Positions 1 through 7,663 of a stretch of DNA of 64,000 nt are shown here, piece after piece. A program made the position numbers and the translations under genes. Under the pieces are notes generated by a model, which saw only the letters and a program-made list of their open reading frames with translations, did no database searches and was not told the DNA's origin. This stretch comes from Antarctobacter aquimaris (GTDB taxonomy: Bacteria; Pseudomonadota; Alphaproteobacteria; Rhodobacterales; Rhodobacteraceae). Every line of letters starts with the position of its first letter. The first letter of the stretch is position 1. The stretch is from the NCBI RefSeq assembly GCF_900184945.1, contig NZ_FXYF01000001.1, positions 434,001 to 498,000 on the forward strand, read 5' to 3'.

Positions 1-192
1 GGTAATCCGGCCGGTATCCGGGCGCAGCGCCGTTGTCAGCATGCCCAGCGTGGTCGACTTGCCCGCGCCGTTGGGGCCGATCAGGGCCAGGGATTGGCCT
101 TCGGCCAGCGCGAGGCTGAGGCCGGACACCACCTCGCGCCCGCCGAACCGGCGGCCGAGGGCATGCGCTTCGAGAAGGGGGGACGTGGTCAT
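1..192 (-). CDS. ABC transporter ATP-binding protein of the PQQ-alcohol-dehydrogenase gene set, partial
   Basis: Only the N-terminal 64 codons are present; the gene runs off the left edge of the window. The translation shows a Walker A motif, GPNGAGKST, about 40 residues after the start, typical of ABC ATPases that energise import or export. The start codon at 190-192 overlaps the stop of the upstream gene by four bases (ATGA), so it is translationally coupled to the operon. PQQ-dependent alcohol dehydrogenase operons often carry a dedicated ABC ATPase plus periplasmic binding proteins, and this protein fits that place. The transported compound is unknown. The ABC assignment is firm, the exact subfamily inferred from context. 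Confidence 0.85.
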   Translation of the reverse strand, partial: MTTSPLLEAHALGRRFGGREVVSGLSLALAEGQSLALIGPNGAGKSTTLGMLTTALRPDTGRIT

Positions 193-947
193 GGGAACAG
201 CCTTTCCCGTGTTTCGGTGAACGCCAGGCTGACCGTGGCACAGGCCGTCAGATCGCCGTCCAGCAGCGCCTCGAACCCGTCTTCGATCCGCTCGGCCTGA
301 TCTGCGGCCATGACCGACATTGGCGCCTCAAGCGCATCCTCGAAATACAGCGCCGCGACGCGGAACCAGCGCGGCTGCGCATCTTCGACCTGAGCGCAGC
401 CCTGCGCGGCCAGCTGCGCCACGGTCTCCAGCGCGCGGGGCAGGTCGCGGCCGAGGTAGAGATCGGCATTCGCCGCGCGCTCCAGCCGGCCGACCAGTGC
501 CTGGGCGATCACCTCGGCCGCTTCGGGGTCTGCGTCCAGCGCTTGCGGACGCTGTGCCGTCGGCATCAGCGCGTCGAGACGCGCCACCAGATCGGCCAGT
601 TCGGCGTCCTGCGGCACCGCGTCGATCCAGGGCCGAACGGTCTGGAACAGGGCGTAAGCCGCGGCGTAGGCATCGCCCTCGGTGTCATCCCCGTCGTCGC
701 CGTCTTCGACGGCCTCCTCGTAGGCTTCGGCCACGCCAAGTTCGGACACCAGCAGCAGGGAGGCCACCGCGGCCACCAGCGGCAGGTCCTCGGTGGGAAG
801 GGCCACCGCCTCGCCGTCGAGCACGCGCAGCGCCAGGTCCGCGACCGCGAAGGGCCGGTCATGGAACGGCATGTTGGCATAGCTTGCCAGGGCCGGCGTC
901 ATCAGCGCCGAAAGGGCAGCGCCCAGCGCAATGCGATCAGTCCACAT
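189..947 (-). CDS. Secreted protein of unknown function in PQQ-ADH operon
   Basis: A 252-residue protein with an N-terminal signal peptide (hydrophobic run ending ALAS around residue 22), so probably periplasmic. I chose the start at 947 because it puts the signal sequence at the N-terminus; a longer frame reaches 1019 but overlaps the upstream gene by far more. The middle holds a strongly acidic stretch (EDGDDGDDTEGD) and the rest is alanine-rich and probably helical. It lacks the CXXCW motif of the known PQQ-catabolism-associated CXXCW family and I recognise no other domain. It overlaps the beta-propeller gene by 11 bases and the ABC ATPase gene by 4, so it belongs to the alcohol-oxidation operon. 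Confidence 0.75.
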   Translation of the reverse strand: MWTDRIALGAALSALMTPALASYANMPFHDRPFAVADLALRVLDGEAVALPTEDLPLVAAVASLLLVSELGVAEAYEEAVEDGDDGDDTEGDAYAAAYALFQTVRPWIDAVPQDAELADLVARLDALMPTAQRPQALDADPEAAEVIAQALVGRLERAANADLYLGRDLPRALETVAQLAAQGCAQVEDAQPRWFRVAALYFEDALEAPMSVMAADQAERIEDGFEALLDGDLTACATVSLAFTETRERLFP

Positions 948-1935
948 GGCCCACCTCGATGGAATGGGCGCCGCGACCGGCGGCGATTTCGCCGGTGACG
1001 CACATGCAAGACGTGTCAATCACGCTGACGCTGTCGCTGAGTCCGTTGGCGGTGTAGACAGTGCCGCCGTCCGGGCTGACCGTCACGCCCCAGGGGCGGC
1101 GGCCCATCTTTTCCTTGATCACATGGGCGACCGCGCCCTGTTCCGTGTCCACCACGTAGACGGCGCTGGTGCCGCCGCCGGCGACATACAGCAGGCGGCC
1201 ATCGGGGCTGAGGTCGACCTCGACGGGGCGCGAGTCGAGCCCCAGCGAAATGGTGTCGATCACCCGGTGCCGGGTCACGTCGATCACCGAGATCGTGCCG
1301 CCGATCTCGGCGCTGGCATAGGCGCGGGTGCTGTCAGGCGAAAACACCACGTCGCGCGGCCGGTTGCCCACCAGCATGTGGGTCACCAACTGCAACGCCT
1401 GTGCGTCGATCACGGTCACGGTATGGCTGGTCTCGCCGGTGACATAGACCCAGCGGCCATCGGGGCTGACATCCACGCCCTCCGGTTCCACGCCGGTGGG
1501 AAAGCGGCCCAGTTCCGCGCCGGTCTCGGCGTCGATGCCCACGGCCTGCGCGACGGCCTCCAGCGCGGCCCAGATCTGCGTGCCGTCCGGGCTGATGGCG
1601 ATGCGCTCGGGGTTGCCGCCGGCGCGGTAGCGGCGCAGGATTTCACCCGTGGCGACGTCGATGGCGACAATGGCATCCTCGGGCTTTTCGGACTGGGGCA
1701 GGAAGTCGCTGACGGCGACGTAGACGATGCGCCCGTCCGGCGACAGCGCCATGCCGCGCGGCCGCACGTCCCCCGGGCGGCCGGAGATCGAAACCTCGGC
1801 CTGTGGCGCGGCGCCGTCTGCGATCACGGACAGGTTCGCGCCGTATTCGTTGGACACGAACAGGCGGTAACTTTCCGAAGCCGAAGCGGCGGTTCCCAGA
1901 AGGACTGCCAGCAGTGTCAGTGCCTTGCGATGCAT
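937..1935 (-). CDS. PQQ-dependent catabolism-associated YVTN-type beta-propeller protein
   Basis: A 332-residue exported protein with a signal peptide (MHRKALTLLAVLLGTAASAS). The body is made of about seven repeats of the form 'ISPDG...IYVA...VSVID', the signature of YVTN/lactonase-like beta-propellers. This family (TIGR03866-like) is regularly encoded beside PQQ-dependent alcohol dehydrogenases and periplasmic binding proteins, as here. Its biochemical role is not established; a scaffold or electron-transfer accessory role in the periplasm is an inference. It starts 13 bases after the stop of the binding-protein gene upstream and overlaps the next gene downstream, so it is in the same transcript. 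Confidence 0.88.
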   Translation of the reverse strand: MHRKALTLLAVLLGTAASASESYRLFVSNEYGANLSVIADGAAPQAEVSISGRPGDVRPRGMALSPDGRIVYVAVSDFLPQSEKPEDAIVAIDVATGEILRRYRAGGNPERIAISPDGTQIWAALEAVAQAVGIDAETGAELGRFPTGVEPEGVDVSPDGRWVYVTGETSHTVTVIDAQALQLVTHMLVGNRPRDVVFSPDSTRAYASAEIGGTISVIDVTRHRVIDTISLGLDSRPVEVDLSPDGRLLYVAGGGTSAVYVVDTEQGAVAHVIKEKMGRRPWGVTVSPDGGTVYTANGLSDSVSVIDTSCMCVTGEIAAGRGAHSIEVGHVD

Positions 1936-1947
1936 CTGTTTTCCTCC

Positions 1948-3243
1948 CTAACGACCGCACCGGCCGCGCGGCGTGATGTCGCCCAGCTGGTCGAGCCGGT
2001 CCACCGGATCGGTTCCGGGCATGTAGATGGCGGGCGATTCCCCCACGAGACGCGCGCGGTCGCGCACCGAGGCCAGGTCGCGCCCGGTGCCCGCACCGGG
2101 GTTGAGCGACACAAGGAACAGCGACTGGCGCAGCTGGTGATCCCAGGGGCGGAAACTGACGCCGATCCCCTTGTGCAGGTCGAGCACCGTGTCCTTGCGC
2201 GCCAGCCAGGCCGCCATGTCGGTGCCCTTGTCCGAGCCGGAGAACTGCGCCGCGTCAAAGGCGATCTTCATCGCCTGGTAGGCGGCCCAGCCGGTCGACT
2301 CCATCGGCCTGCCCCAGCGCGCGGCGGCGCGGGCGTTCAGCTCGCGGGCGCCGTAGGCATCCAGCGCCGGCTCCCACAAGGTTGCGCGATGGCCGGCCCC
2401 GGCGACGGGCGCGGCGGCCATGGCGGCGGCATAGAAACTGCGGGTCTGGGTGGCCGCCTCGGGAAAGGCCGCGACGGGGGTATCCAGTCCCTCGGCGGCA
2501 TAGCGGGCGAGGAAATCGAGCTGCGTGACCCAGTCGGTCAGCAGCAGAACCGCGTCGGGTTTTTCGTCCCGAACGGCGTCCAGCGCCCCGGCGAAATCGC
2601 GCTGTGACACCGCCACCTCGGCGACGATCCTTGCGCCCCAGTGACGTTTGCCCAGGCTTTCGCGGGCACGTTCCAGCCGGGCCACGCCTTCGGTGTCGGG
2701 ACCGTGCAGCACGACCCAGCGGCGATGGCCTGCGCGCACGTACCAGCCCGCCAGCGCGTCGAGGTACATCGCGGCGCTGGCCTCGACGTGAAAGCTTTGC
2801 GCGCCACAGTCGGACCGCAGGCTGTCGCTGGTGGCGGCGATGTTGAGAAACAGCGTGCCGGTCTCCTCGGCCACCCGAGCCAGAGCGCGGGCCTCGTCCT
2901 CGGCAAAGCCGCCGATCAGGACCTGCACCCCGTTCAGCGCCACCAGCCGACGCGCGGCGCGTTCGGCGGCCGCGCCGCCCGGTGCGTTGGCGGTGAACAG
3001 CGTGACCCGGTGGCCGAAAAGCGCGCCGTTGCGGCTCATTTCCTCTTCGCCGAACACCGCGCCCTGGCGGGCGATCTCGGCGATGTCGTCGAGGTTGGCG
3101 GCCTCCTCGGGGCGGGACGGGCCGCCCAGCGGCAGCACCGCGCCGATCCGCAGGTCATGGCCGGTGGTGGCGCCGAGCGGCGACAGCAGCGCCGGGGTGG
3201 CCAATGCGGCCCCCAGCAGGGCGCGACGGGTCAGGCGGGTCAT
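1948..3243 (-). CDS. Periplasmic ABC-type binding protein of PQQ alcohol dehydrogenase system
   Basis: A 431-residue protein starting with a double-threonine/arginine n-region (MTRLTRRALLGAALATPALL), a secretion signal that could be Tat or Sec. The remainder resembles the type-1 periplasmic binding fold of branched-chain amino acid receptors (IGAVLPLGGPSRPEE..., GALFGHRVTLF). It matches the subclass that accompanies PQQ alcohol dehydrogenases (TIGR03863-like). Its start overlaps the stop of the MoxJ-like gene by four bases. With the ABC ATPase at the window edge it may form a transport or sensing unit, but no permease is visible in the window. The ligand is unknown. Confidence 0.85.
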   Translation of the reverse strand: MTRLTRRALLGAALATPALLSPLGATTGHDLRIGAVLPLGGPSRPEEAANLDDIAEIARQGAVFGEEEMSRNGALFGHRVTLFTANAPGGAAAERAARRLVALNGVQVLIGGFAEDEARALARVAEETGTLFLNIAATSDSLRSDCGAQSFHVEASAAMYLDALAGWYVRAGHRRWVVLHGPDTEGVARLERARESLGKRHWGARIVAEVAVSQRDFAGALDAVRDEKPDAVLLLTDWVTQLDFLARYAAEGLDTPVAAFPEAATQTRSFYAAAMAAAPVAGAGHRATLWEPALDAYGARELNARAAARWGRPMESTGWAAYQAMKIAFDAAQFSGSDKGTDMAAWLARKDTVLDLHKGIGVSFRPWDHQLRQSLFLVSLNPGAGTGRDLASVRDRARLVGESPAIYMPGTDPVDRLDQLGDITPRGRCGR

Positions 3244-4037
3244 TGGCCGATCTCCTGGGTCAACAGCGGCCGCGGCAGGGGCAGCAGCGGCACGTGCGCG
3301 TCCGCCAGCACCGCCTGGACCTCGTCCCAGCGTACGGCCAGCGCGTGGTCGATCGCGTCGCGCAGCGCCTCGTCATGCGGCCGGACGCCGATGGTCAGGG
3401 CCGCGAACATCGGCAGAAAGGGAATGTCGATCTCGGGGCTGACGGGCGTGGCCACGAGATCCTCGTGCGTCAGGTCGCCGGCCATCGGCCCCCAGAGAAT
3501 GGCCAGGTCGATCTCGTCGGACAAAAGCGCATCGACGATCCGCGCCTCGGTCTCGCCGGCGGTGGCGGACGCGCCGAAATGCACCAGTCTTTCGATATGG
3601 CCGCGCCGCACCAGCGCGACCGACGGCGGCGTCGTGCGGCGCGCGCCGCCGGGCACACCGATCCGCATCCCGGCCAGGGCCGGATCCTCCAGCGACGTCA
3701 CCGCGCCATCGCGGCTGACGAAGACATAGGTCGTGCGGTAGTAGGCGTGGCTGGTCAGGGTGCCGTTCTGGCCGTCGATCACGCCCATGATCGCATCGCA
3801 GGCACCTTCGTGCAGAAAGCCGCGCGCCGTGCGGCTGCGATGGTCCGGCAGCCAGACAAACCGCAGGTCTGCACCAAGCTCCTCGGCGATGATCGTGGCG
3901 ATGCGATTGTCGTAGCTGGTCCCGAGGCGCGACGAATAGGGAAGCCCCGAGGGATCGGCGCAGACCGCAAACTCCCACGCCGCGGCCGGCGCGGCAAGCG
4001 CGAGCGTCAGCATCGGGATGGCGAGTTTGCGGAACAT
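3240..4037 (-). CDS. MoxJ-like quinoprotein dehydrogenase-associated periplasmic binding protein
   Basis: A 265-residue exported protein (signal peptide MFRKLAIPMLTLALAAPAAA) with the family-3 solute-binding pattern: FAVCADPSGLPYS near the mature N-terminus, then SRDGAVTSLEDPALAGMRIGVPGG. This group (TIGR03871-like, related to MoxJ/XoxJ) is encoded next to PQQ alcohol and methanol dehydrogenases; work on XoxJ suggests such proteins assist maturation of the dehydrogenase rather than uptake. A ribosome site (GAGGAG) precedes the start. The gene lies 75 bases downstream of the dehydrogenase gene and overlaps the next gene by four bases. Confidence 0.87.
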   Translation of the reverse strand: MFRKLAIPMLTLALAAPAAAWEFAVCADPSGLPYSSRLGTSYDNRIATIIAEELGADLRFVWLPDHRSRTARGFLHEGACDAIMGVIDGQNGTLTSHAYYRTTYVFVSRDGAVTSLEDPALAGMRIGVPGGARRTTPPSVALVRRGHIERLVHFGASATAGETEARIVDALLSDEIDLAILWGPMAGDLTHEDLVATPVSPEIDIPFLPMFAALTIGVRPHDEALRDAIDHALAVRWDEVQAVLADAHVPLLPLPRPLLTQEIGQ

Positions 4038-4112
4038 GGCCGGTCTCCTCGGGGCGCAGTCGGACAGGGAGGATTGGGGGGCGAGCGCGTCAGCCGCGCC
4101 CGCCGGGGAGGA

Positions 4113-5840
4113 TCAGAGCGCGAACACCCAGATGGTGCCGCCCTGCGGGATCTTCGTCTCAGTGCCCATGCCGGCATCGATGTAGCCCTGGAAACGGTCG
4201 CCATCGACACCCCAGCCGGTGGTCACGGCGATGTACTGCTTGCCATCGACCTCAAAGCTGGTGGGCGGCGCGATGATCCCGCCATCGACCTGGTGTTCGA
4301 AGAGCACTTCGCCCGTCTCGGCGTCGAAGGCGCGGAACATCGAGTCTCCGGTGCCGCCGACAAAGACCAGGCCGCCCTCGGTGGACAGGACCGGGCCCCA
4401 GTTGGGCGACTTGAAGTTGACCTGCCACTTCTTCTCCAGGGTGCGGATGTCCCAGGCCTGAAGCGCGCCGATATGGTCCTTGGCCGCTTCGGTCGGCGCC
4501 ATTTCCAGGCCGGAGCCAAGGTACAGCACGCCCGGCTCGTATTCGACCGGGCTGCCTTCGGCGGATCCGCAGTGGTTCTCGTTCACCGAGATGAAGACGG
4601 TGGCGAGGTTGGGATTGTAGGCTTCGGCCGGCCAGTCGCGCCCGCCCCAGGCCGAGGGGCAGAAATCGGCGCGCTTGCCGGTGCCGGCGACATGCTCGGG
4701 GTCGTAGGACGGGCGGCCGTTCTCATCGAGACCGGTGAAGACGTTCTGGAACACGTAGGGCTTGCCCTCGATGAAGTCGAAGGTGCCGCCGGTGCGGTCA
4801 AGCTTGTAGATCCAGCCATTGCGCGCGAAACGCACGGCGAGATCCTTGCCGTCCAGCGTCAGCAGCGTCGGCGGCACGACCTCGTCCCAGTCCCAGCTGT
4901 CGTTCCAGTGATACTGGAAGTGGGTCTTGATCTCGCCGCTCTTCGGGTCCAGCCCGATGGTCGAGGTGGTGTAGAGGTTGTCGCCCGGGCGCATGTCGCC
5001 GATCCAGGGCGCGGCGTTGCCCACGCCCCACATGGCCAGCCCGTTCTTGACGTCGTAGTTGCCGGTGATCCAGACCGGACCACCACCGGTCTTCCAGGTG
5101 TCGCCCGGCCAGGTGTCGGACCCCGGCTCGCCCGGGGCGGGGATGGTGAAGGTCTTCCACAGGCTGTCGCCGGTGTTGGCGTCAAAGCCCTGGACGAAGC
5201 CGCGAATGCCGAATTCGCCGCCCGAGACGCCGGCCATCACCACGCCGTCGACCACAAGCGGTGCCAGCGTGCTGTAATAGCCGTTCTGCCAGTCCTCCAT
5301 CGTGGCTTCCCAGAGCTTTGCGCCGGTCTTGGCGTCGACGGCCACGACCTTGGCGTCCAGCGTCGCCATGAAGAGCTTGTCTTCCCAGAGCGCCACGCCA
5401 CGGTTCGTCGGGTGAACGGGGATGATCTCCGACGGCAGCTCGTGGCGGAAACGCCAGTGCTCTGCGCCGGTCGCCGCGTCGAGCGCGATGATCTGCTGAT
5501 CGGGCGTGGTCATGAACATCACGCCGTTGTTCACCAGCGCCGGGGACTGGTGCGCGGGGCGCGCCGGAAGCGCCGCGAAGTCCGACAGCTTCACGTAGGG
5601 GCCGGTGGGCAGGCTCCACGCGACCTTGAGGTCGGCCACGTTGTCCCTGGTGATCTGGGACAGCGGGCTGTGCGCCTGACCGTCATAGGTGCGGCGGGTC
5701 AGCAGCCAGTTGCCGGCCTCGGGCGCCCGGAGCCGCTCGGCGGTCACCGGCGCGTAGTCGGCGATCTCGGTCGCCTGTACCGGCAGCGCAGCGGTCAGCG
5801 CCGCCAGGGACGTGGCCAGAAGCCAGGATGTGCGTTTCAT
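4113..5840 (-). CDS. PQQ-dependent alcohol dehydrogenase, lanthanide-type (ExaF/PedH-like)
   Basis: A 575-residue periplasmic quinoprotein oxidising primary alcohols (exact substrate unknown) and passing electrons to the cytochrome c encoded just upstream. The start at 5840 gives a signal peptide ending near residue 23 and is preceded by GGGAGACTGAA; the open frame continues upstream but without a signal. Beta-propeller W motifs recur throughout. The catalytic aspartate is D317 within NDSWDWDEV, and D319 sits two residues later, the position that in XoxF, ExaF and PedH supplies the extra lanthanide ligand; calcium enzymes have Ala or Ser there. The neighbouring cysteine pair that forms the vicinal disulfide in MxaF and ExaA is missing: residues 140-148 read IPVHPTNRG where the pair is expected before NRG. 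Metal preference is inferred from sequence only. Confidence 0.92.
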   Translation of the reverse strand: MKRTSWLLATSLAALTAALPVQATEIADYAPVTAERLRAPEAGNWLLTRRTYDGQAHSPLSQITRDNVADLKVAWSLPTGPYVKLSDFAALPARPAHQSPALVNNGVMFMTTPDQQIIALDAATGAEHWRFRHELPSEIIPVHPTNRGVALWEDKLFMATLDAKVVAVDAKTGAKLWEATMEDWQNGYYSTLAPLVVDGVVMAGVSGGEFGIRGFVQGFDANTGDSLWKTFTIPAPGEPGSDTWPGDTWKTGGGPVWITGNYDVKNGLAMWGVGNAAPWIGDMRPGDNLYTTSTIGLDPKSGEIKTHFQYHWNDSWDWDEVVPPTLLTLDGKDLAVRFARNGWIYKLDRTGGTFDFIEGKPYVFQNVFTGLDENGRPSYDPEHVAGTGKRADFCPSAWGGRDWPAEAYNPNLATVFISVNENHCGSAEGSPVEYEPGVLYLGSGLEMAPTEAAKDHIGALQAWDIRTLEKKWQVNFKSPNWGPVLSTEGGLVFVGGTGDSMFRAFDAETGEVLFEHQVDGGIIAPPTSFEVDGKQYIAVTTGWGVDGDRFQGYIDAGMGTETKIPQGGTIWVFAL

Positions 5841-5919
5841 TTCAGTCTCCCTCGTTTGCCCTTGGCTTGCGGCCGGTGGGCATCCACAAAAAATCCGGGT
5901 CTCCTCAGCCCGGACAGTC

Positions 5920-6321
5920 TCAGCGCAGCGGCGCCACGATGCTTGCGTCGACTGGGCCATAGGCATGGCCCCAGGCGTTGCGGACGTAGGTCACGATCAG
6001 CGCGATCTCGTCGTCGCTGAGGTGGTCTTCGAAGGCGGCCATGTAGCCGGGTCCGACAAGGATCACGCTGGCCACGTACTCGGCGTCCTCCAGCATGTCG
6101 TTGCCGGCCAGCGGCTTGCCGGACTTGCCCTTGGTCCCGTGGCAGAGGCGGCAATTCTTCAGGTAGAGCGCCTCACCCTGGGCGAGCACTTCGGAGGGGA
6201 CCGCGGTGTCGACGGCGACCAGGGCATCCTCGGCAGCGGCGCCGCCTTGCGGCAGGCCCATCAGGGCGACGGACAAGGCGATAGCGGACGCTGAAATCAG
6301 CGCGGTCGTGCTGGGCAGCAT
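5920..6321 (-). CDS. Cytochrome c, PedF/c550-like electron acceptor of the PQQ dehydrogenase
   Basis: A 133-residue exported class I cytochrome c. A signal peptide covers roughly residues 1-28, followed by a single haem-binding motif CRLCH and a likely distal methionine ligand in NDMLED or GPGYMAAF. Its size and its position 79 bases upstream of the quinoprotein gene on the same strand match PedF, the cytochrome that takes electrons from PQQ-dependent ethanol dehydrogenase. It is the first gene of the operon, so the promoter for the whole alcohol-oxidation set should lie in 6322-6556, where two palindromic sites are found. Confidence 0.88.
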   Translation of the reverse strand: MLPSTTALISASAIALSVALMGLPQGGAAAEDALVAVDTAVPSEVLAQGEALYLKNCRLCHGTKGKSGKPLAGNDMLEDAEYVASVILVGPGYMAAFEDHLSDDEIALIVTYVRNAWGHAYGPVDASIVAPLR

Positions 6322-6352
6322 GATGGTCCTCCAGTTCCGAACGCTGCAGTCG

Positions 6353-6372
6353 GAATTCTGAATTCAATATCT
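6353..6372. promoter_or_regulatory. Palindromic operator candidate, copy 1 (cytochrome/dehydrogenase promoter side)
   Basis: The sequence GAATTCTGAATTCAATATCT is a 17/20 match to the almost perfect 20-bp palindrome found at 6512-6531. It lies 32 bases upstream of the cytochrome start codon, where an operator for the alcohol-oxidation operon is expected. The nearby GntR/FCD regulator gene is the obvious candidate to bind it. Confidence 0.6.
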
Positions 6373-6511
6373 CGGAGTGACCACATCCTGTCAAGCAAGC
6401 ATAATTGCTGGCACTTTGCATCGTAAGAACAGAATCTTACAGAAAGTGGCGGCGACGAATCACGTGTTTGAAGCCATCCAGGCGCCGATCATGGTTCGCG
6501 CCTTTTACGTT

Positions 6512-6531
6512 GAATCCTGAATTCAGTATTC
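6512..6531. promoter_or_regulatory. Palindromic operator candidate, copy 2 (pqqA promoter side)
   Basis: GAATCCTGAATTCAGTATTC is a palindrome with the perfect 10-bp core CTGAATTCAG and outer arms GAAT/ATTC; only one symmetric pair is mismatched. It ends 26 bases before the pqqA-like start codon. Together with copy 1 it brackets the divergent promoter region between cytochrome and pqqA. A looser CTGAA...TTCAG dyad (7521-7537) overlaps the start of the gntR gene itself. Confidence 0.65.
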
Positions 6532-6556
6532 CGATATTGCCATCCAAGAAGGGGGC

Positions 6557-6817
6557 ATGGCCTGGAACAAGCCCGTCGCCCGCGAGATCCGCTGCGGCAT
6601 GGAAATCAACATGTACGGCCCCGGCGCGGACGATGATCGTCAGTCTGGACGCGCCTTGAACTGGAACTCCCGCTGGGCGCTGCACGCCGATGTGCGCCTG
6701 CTCCGGGGCGTGCGGCGGTTGCCGGTGGTCGCCCCGTCGCTGATCGCGCGGGACGCCGAACCGACGACCAAGGCCAGAAGCCGGCGTCAGAAAGCGGACT
6801 TCGTGCCGAACAGATGA
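6557..6817 (+). CDS. pqqA: PqqA-like precursor peptide of pyrroloquinoline quinone, with unusual C-terminal run-on
   Basis: The first 20 residues (MAWNKPVAREIRCGMEINMY) fit PqqA, the ribosomal peptide whose conserved Glu and Tyr are cross-linked by PqqE to build PQQ; here they are E16 and Y20 with the required three-residue spacing. A purine-rich site (AAGAAGGGGGC) precedes the ATG. PqqA is normally 20-40 residues, but this frame stays open for 86 codons and its end overlaps the convergent gntR gene by 31 bases. The tail shows no recognisable domain, so it may be a genuine extension, a frameshift after residue 27, or decay. No pqqB-E lies nearby, so the maturation enzymes must be elsewhere. 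Divergent placement next to a PQQ enzyme operon supports function. Confidence 0.7.
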   Translation: MAWNKPVAREIRCGMEINMYGPGADDDRQSGRALNWNSRWALHADVRLLRGVRRLPVVAPSLIARDAEPTTKARSRRQKADFVPNR

Positions 6818-7533
6818 TCGGCCGCGCCCGAAGCCATCGACTGAAGCAGCGCGTTCTGCGCGCCGGTCACATGCTCGGTGGCAAGCGACACCGCGCCCTC
6901 GACATCACCGGCCACCAGCGCATCGAGGATGTGCTGGTGCTGCGCCCAGACCAGCGGGCCGCGCCTTGCGTGCAGCAGAACCCCGATCATGACCCGCCTC
7001 AGGAACAGCCAGTGCGCCTCGGCGGTGGGTTGGATCAGCGGATTGCCGGACATGTCGTAGATGAAGGTATGAAAGGCCACGTCGTGGCGCACGGCCTCGG
7101 CCGCGCTGCCGGACTTCTCCGCTCCCTTGCCGACGGCAAGGATTGCATCCCCTTCCCGCCGCAGACGCGACTGGAAACCGGGATCCGACCGCGCGCGTTC
7201 CGCCACAAGCCGCGTGGCCAACTGGTCCAAAACCAGTCGGATCTGGTAGTGATGTTCCATCCCCGCCCGGTCGATCGGCGCCACAAACAGACCGCGCCCG
7301 CCGCTTTCGACCACCAGGCCGTCATTCTTGAGCAGCAGCATCGCCTGTTGAATGGGCTGGCGGGAAACGCCCAGAGTTGCAGCAAGCTCTTCCTGGACCA
7401 GGTGCGTTCCCGGTTCGAGGATGCAGTCGCAGATGCTTTCGCGCACGGAATGGTAGACCTGTTCCGTGCGGCTTGGGACGCTTGACAGTCTCTGCACGAA
7501 AACTCCGTTTCTTTGGCACTCTGAACTCGACAT
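6787..7533 (-). CDS. GntR-family (FCD/FadR subfamily) transcriptional regulator
   Basis: A 248-residue regulator. Residues about 20-85 form the winged helix-turn-helix of GntR proteins (ESICDCILEPGTHLVQEELA, LGVSRQPIQQAMLLL). The C-terminal half has the FCD ligand-binding pattern, including HDVAFHTFIYDMSGNP. FCD regulators sense small organic acids or similar metabolites. It is convergent with the pqqA-like gene and sits beside the PQQ alcohol oxidation operon, making the CTGAATTCAG palindromes at 6353 and 6512 plausible targets. The start lies inside a CTGAA...TTCAG dyad, suggesting autoregulation. It could alternatively regulate the neighbouring N-heterocycle genes, but those have a different repeated site. 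Confidence 0.85.
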   Translation of the reverse strand: MSSSECQRNGVFVQRLSSVPSRTEQVYHSVRESICDCILEPGTHLVQEELAATLGVSRQPIQQAMLLLKNDGLVVESGGRGLFVAPIDRAGMEHHYQIRLVLDQLATRLVAERARSDPGFQSRLRREGDAILAVGKGAEKSGSAAEAVRHDVAFHTFIYDMSGNPLIQPTAEAHWLFLRRVMIGVLLHARRGPLVWAQHQHILDALVAGDVEGAVSLATEHVTGAQNALLQSMASGAADHLFGTKSAF

Positions 7534-7663
7534 TCAGAGGATCAGGTAACCACTCTTGCCGAAATTGTCACCAAAGATGCGAAACACAATTCGCAATTAT
7601 TGCATGTGTGGCCGTCATCGTGCGCCGCGTCGGCGCGTCCGTTTTCCGCCGTCGCCCCAAGGG

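Noticed and set aside
4113-5840. Classical MxaF-type calcium methanol dehydrogenase
   Set aside because: Asp at position 319 and the lack of a mxaG/mxaI set or cysteine pair argue against it.
3204-6020. 938-codon plus-strand frame opposite the PQQ dehydrogenase genes
   Set aside because: Antisense to well-supported genes and composition-skewed; same GC artefact.
6405-6659. 84-codon plus-strand frame over the pqqA-like gene
   Set aside because: Out of frame with the conserved PqqA peptide and lacks a ribosome site.
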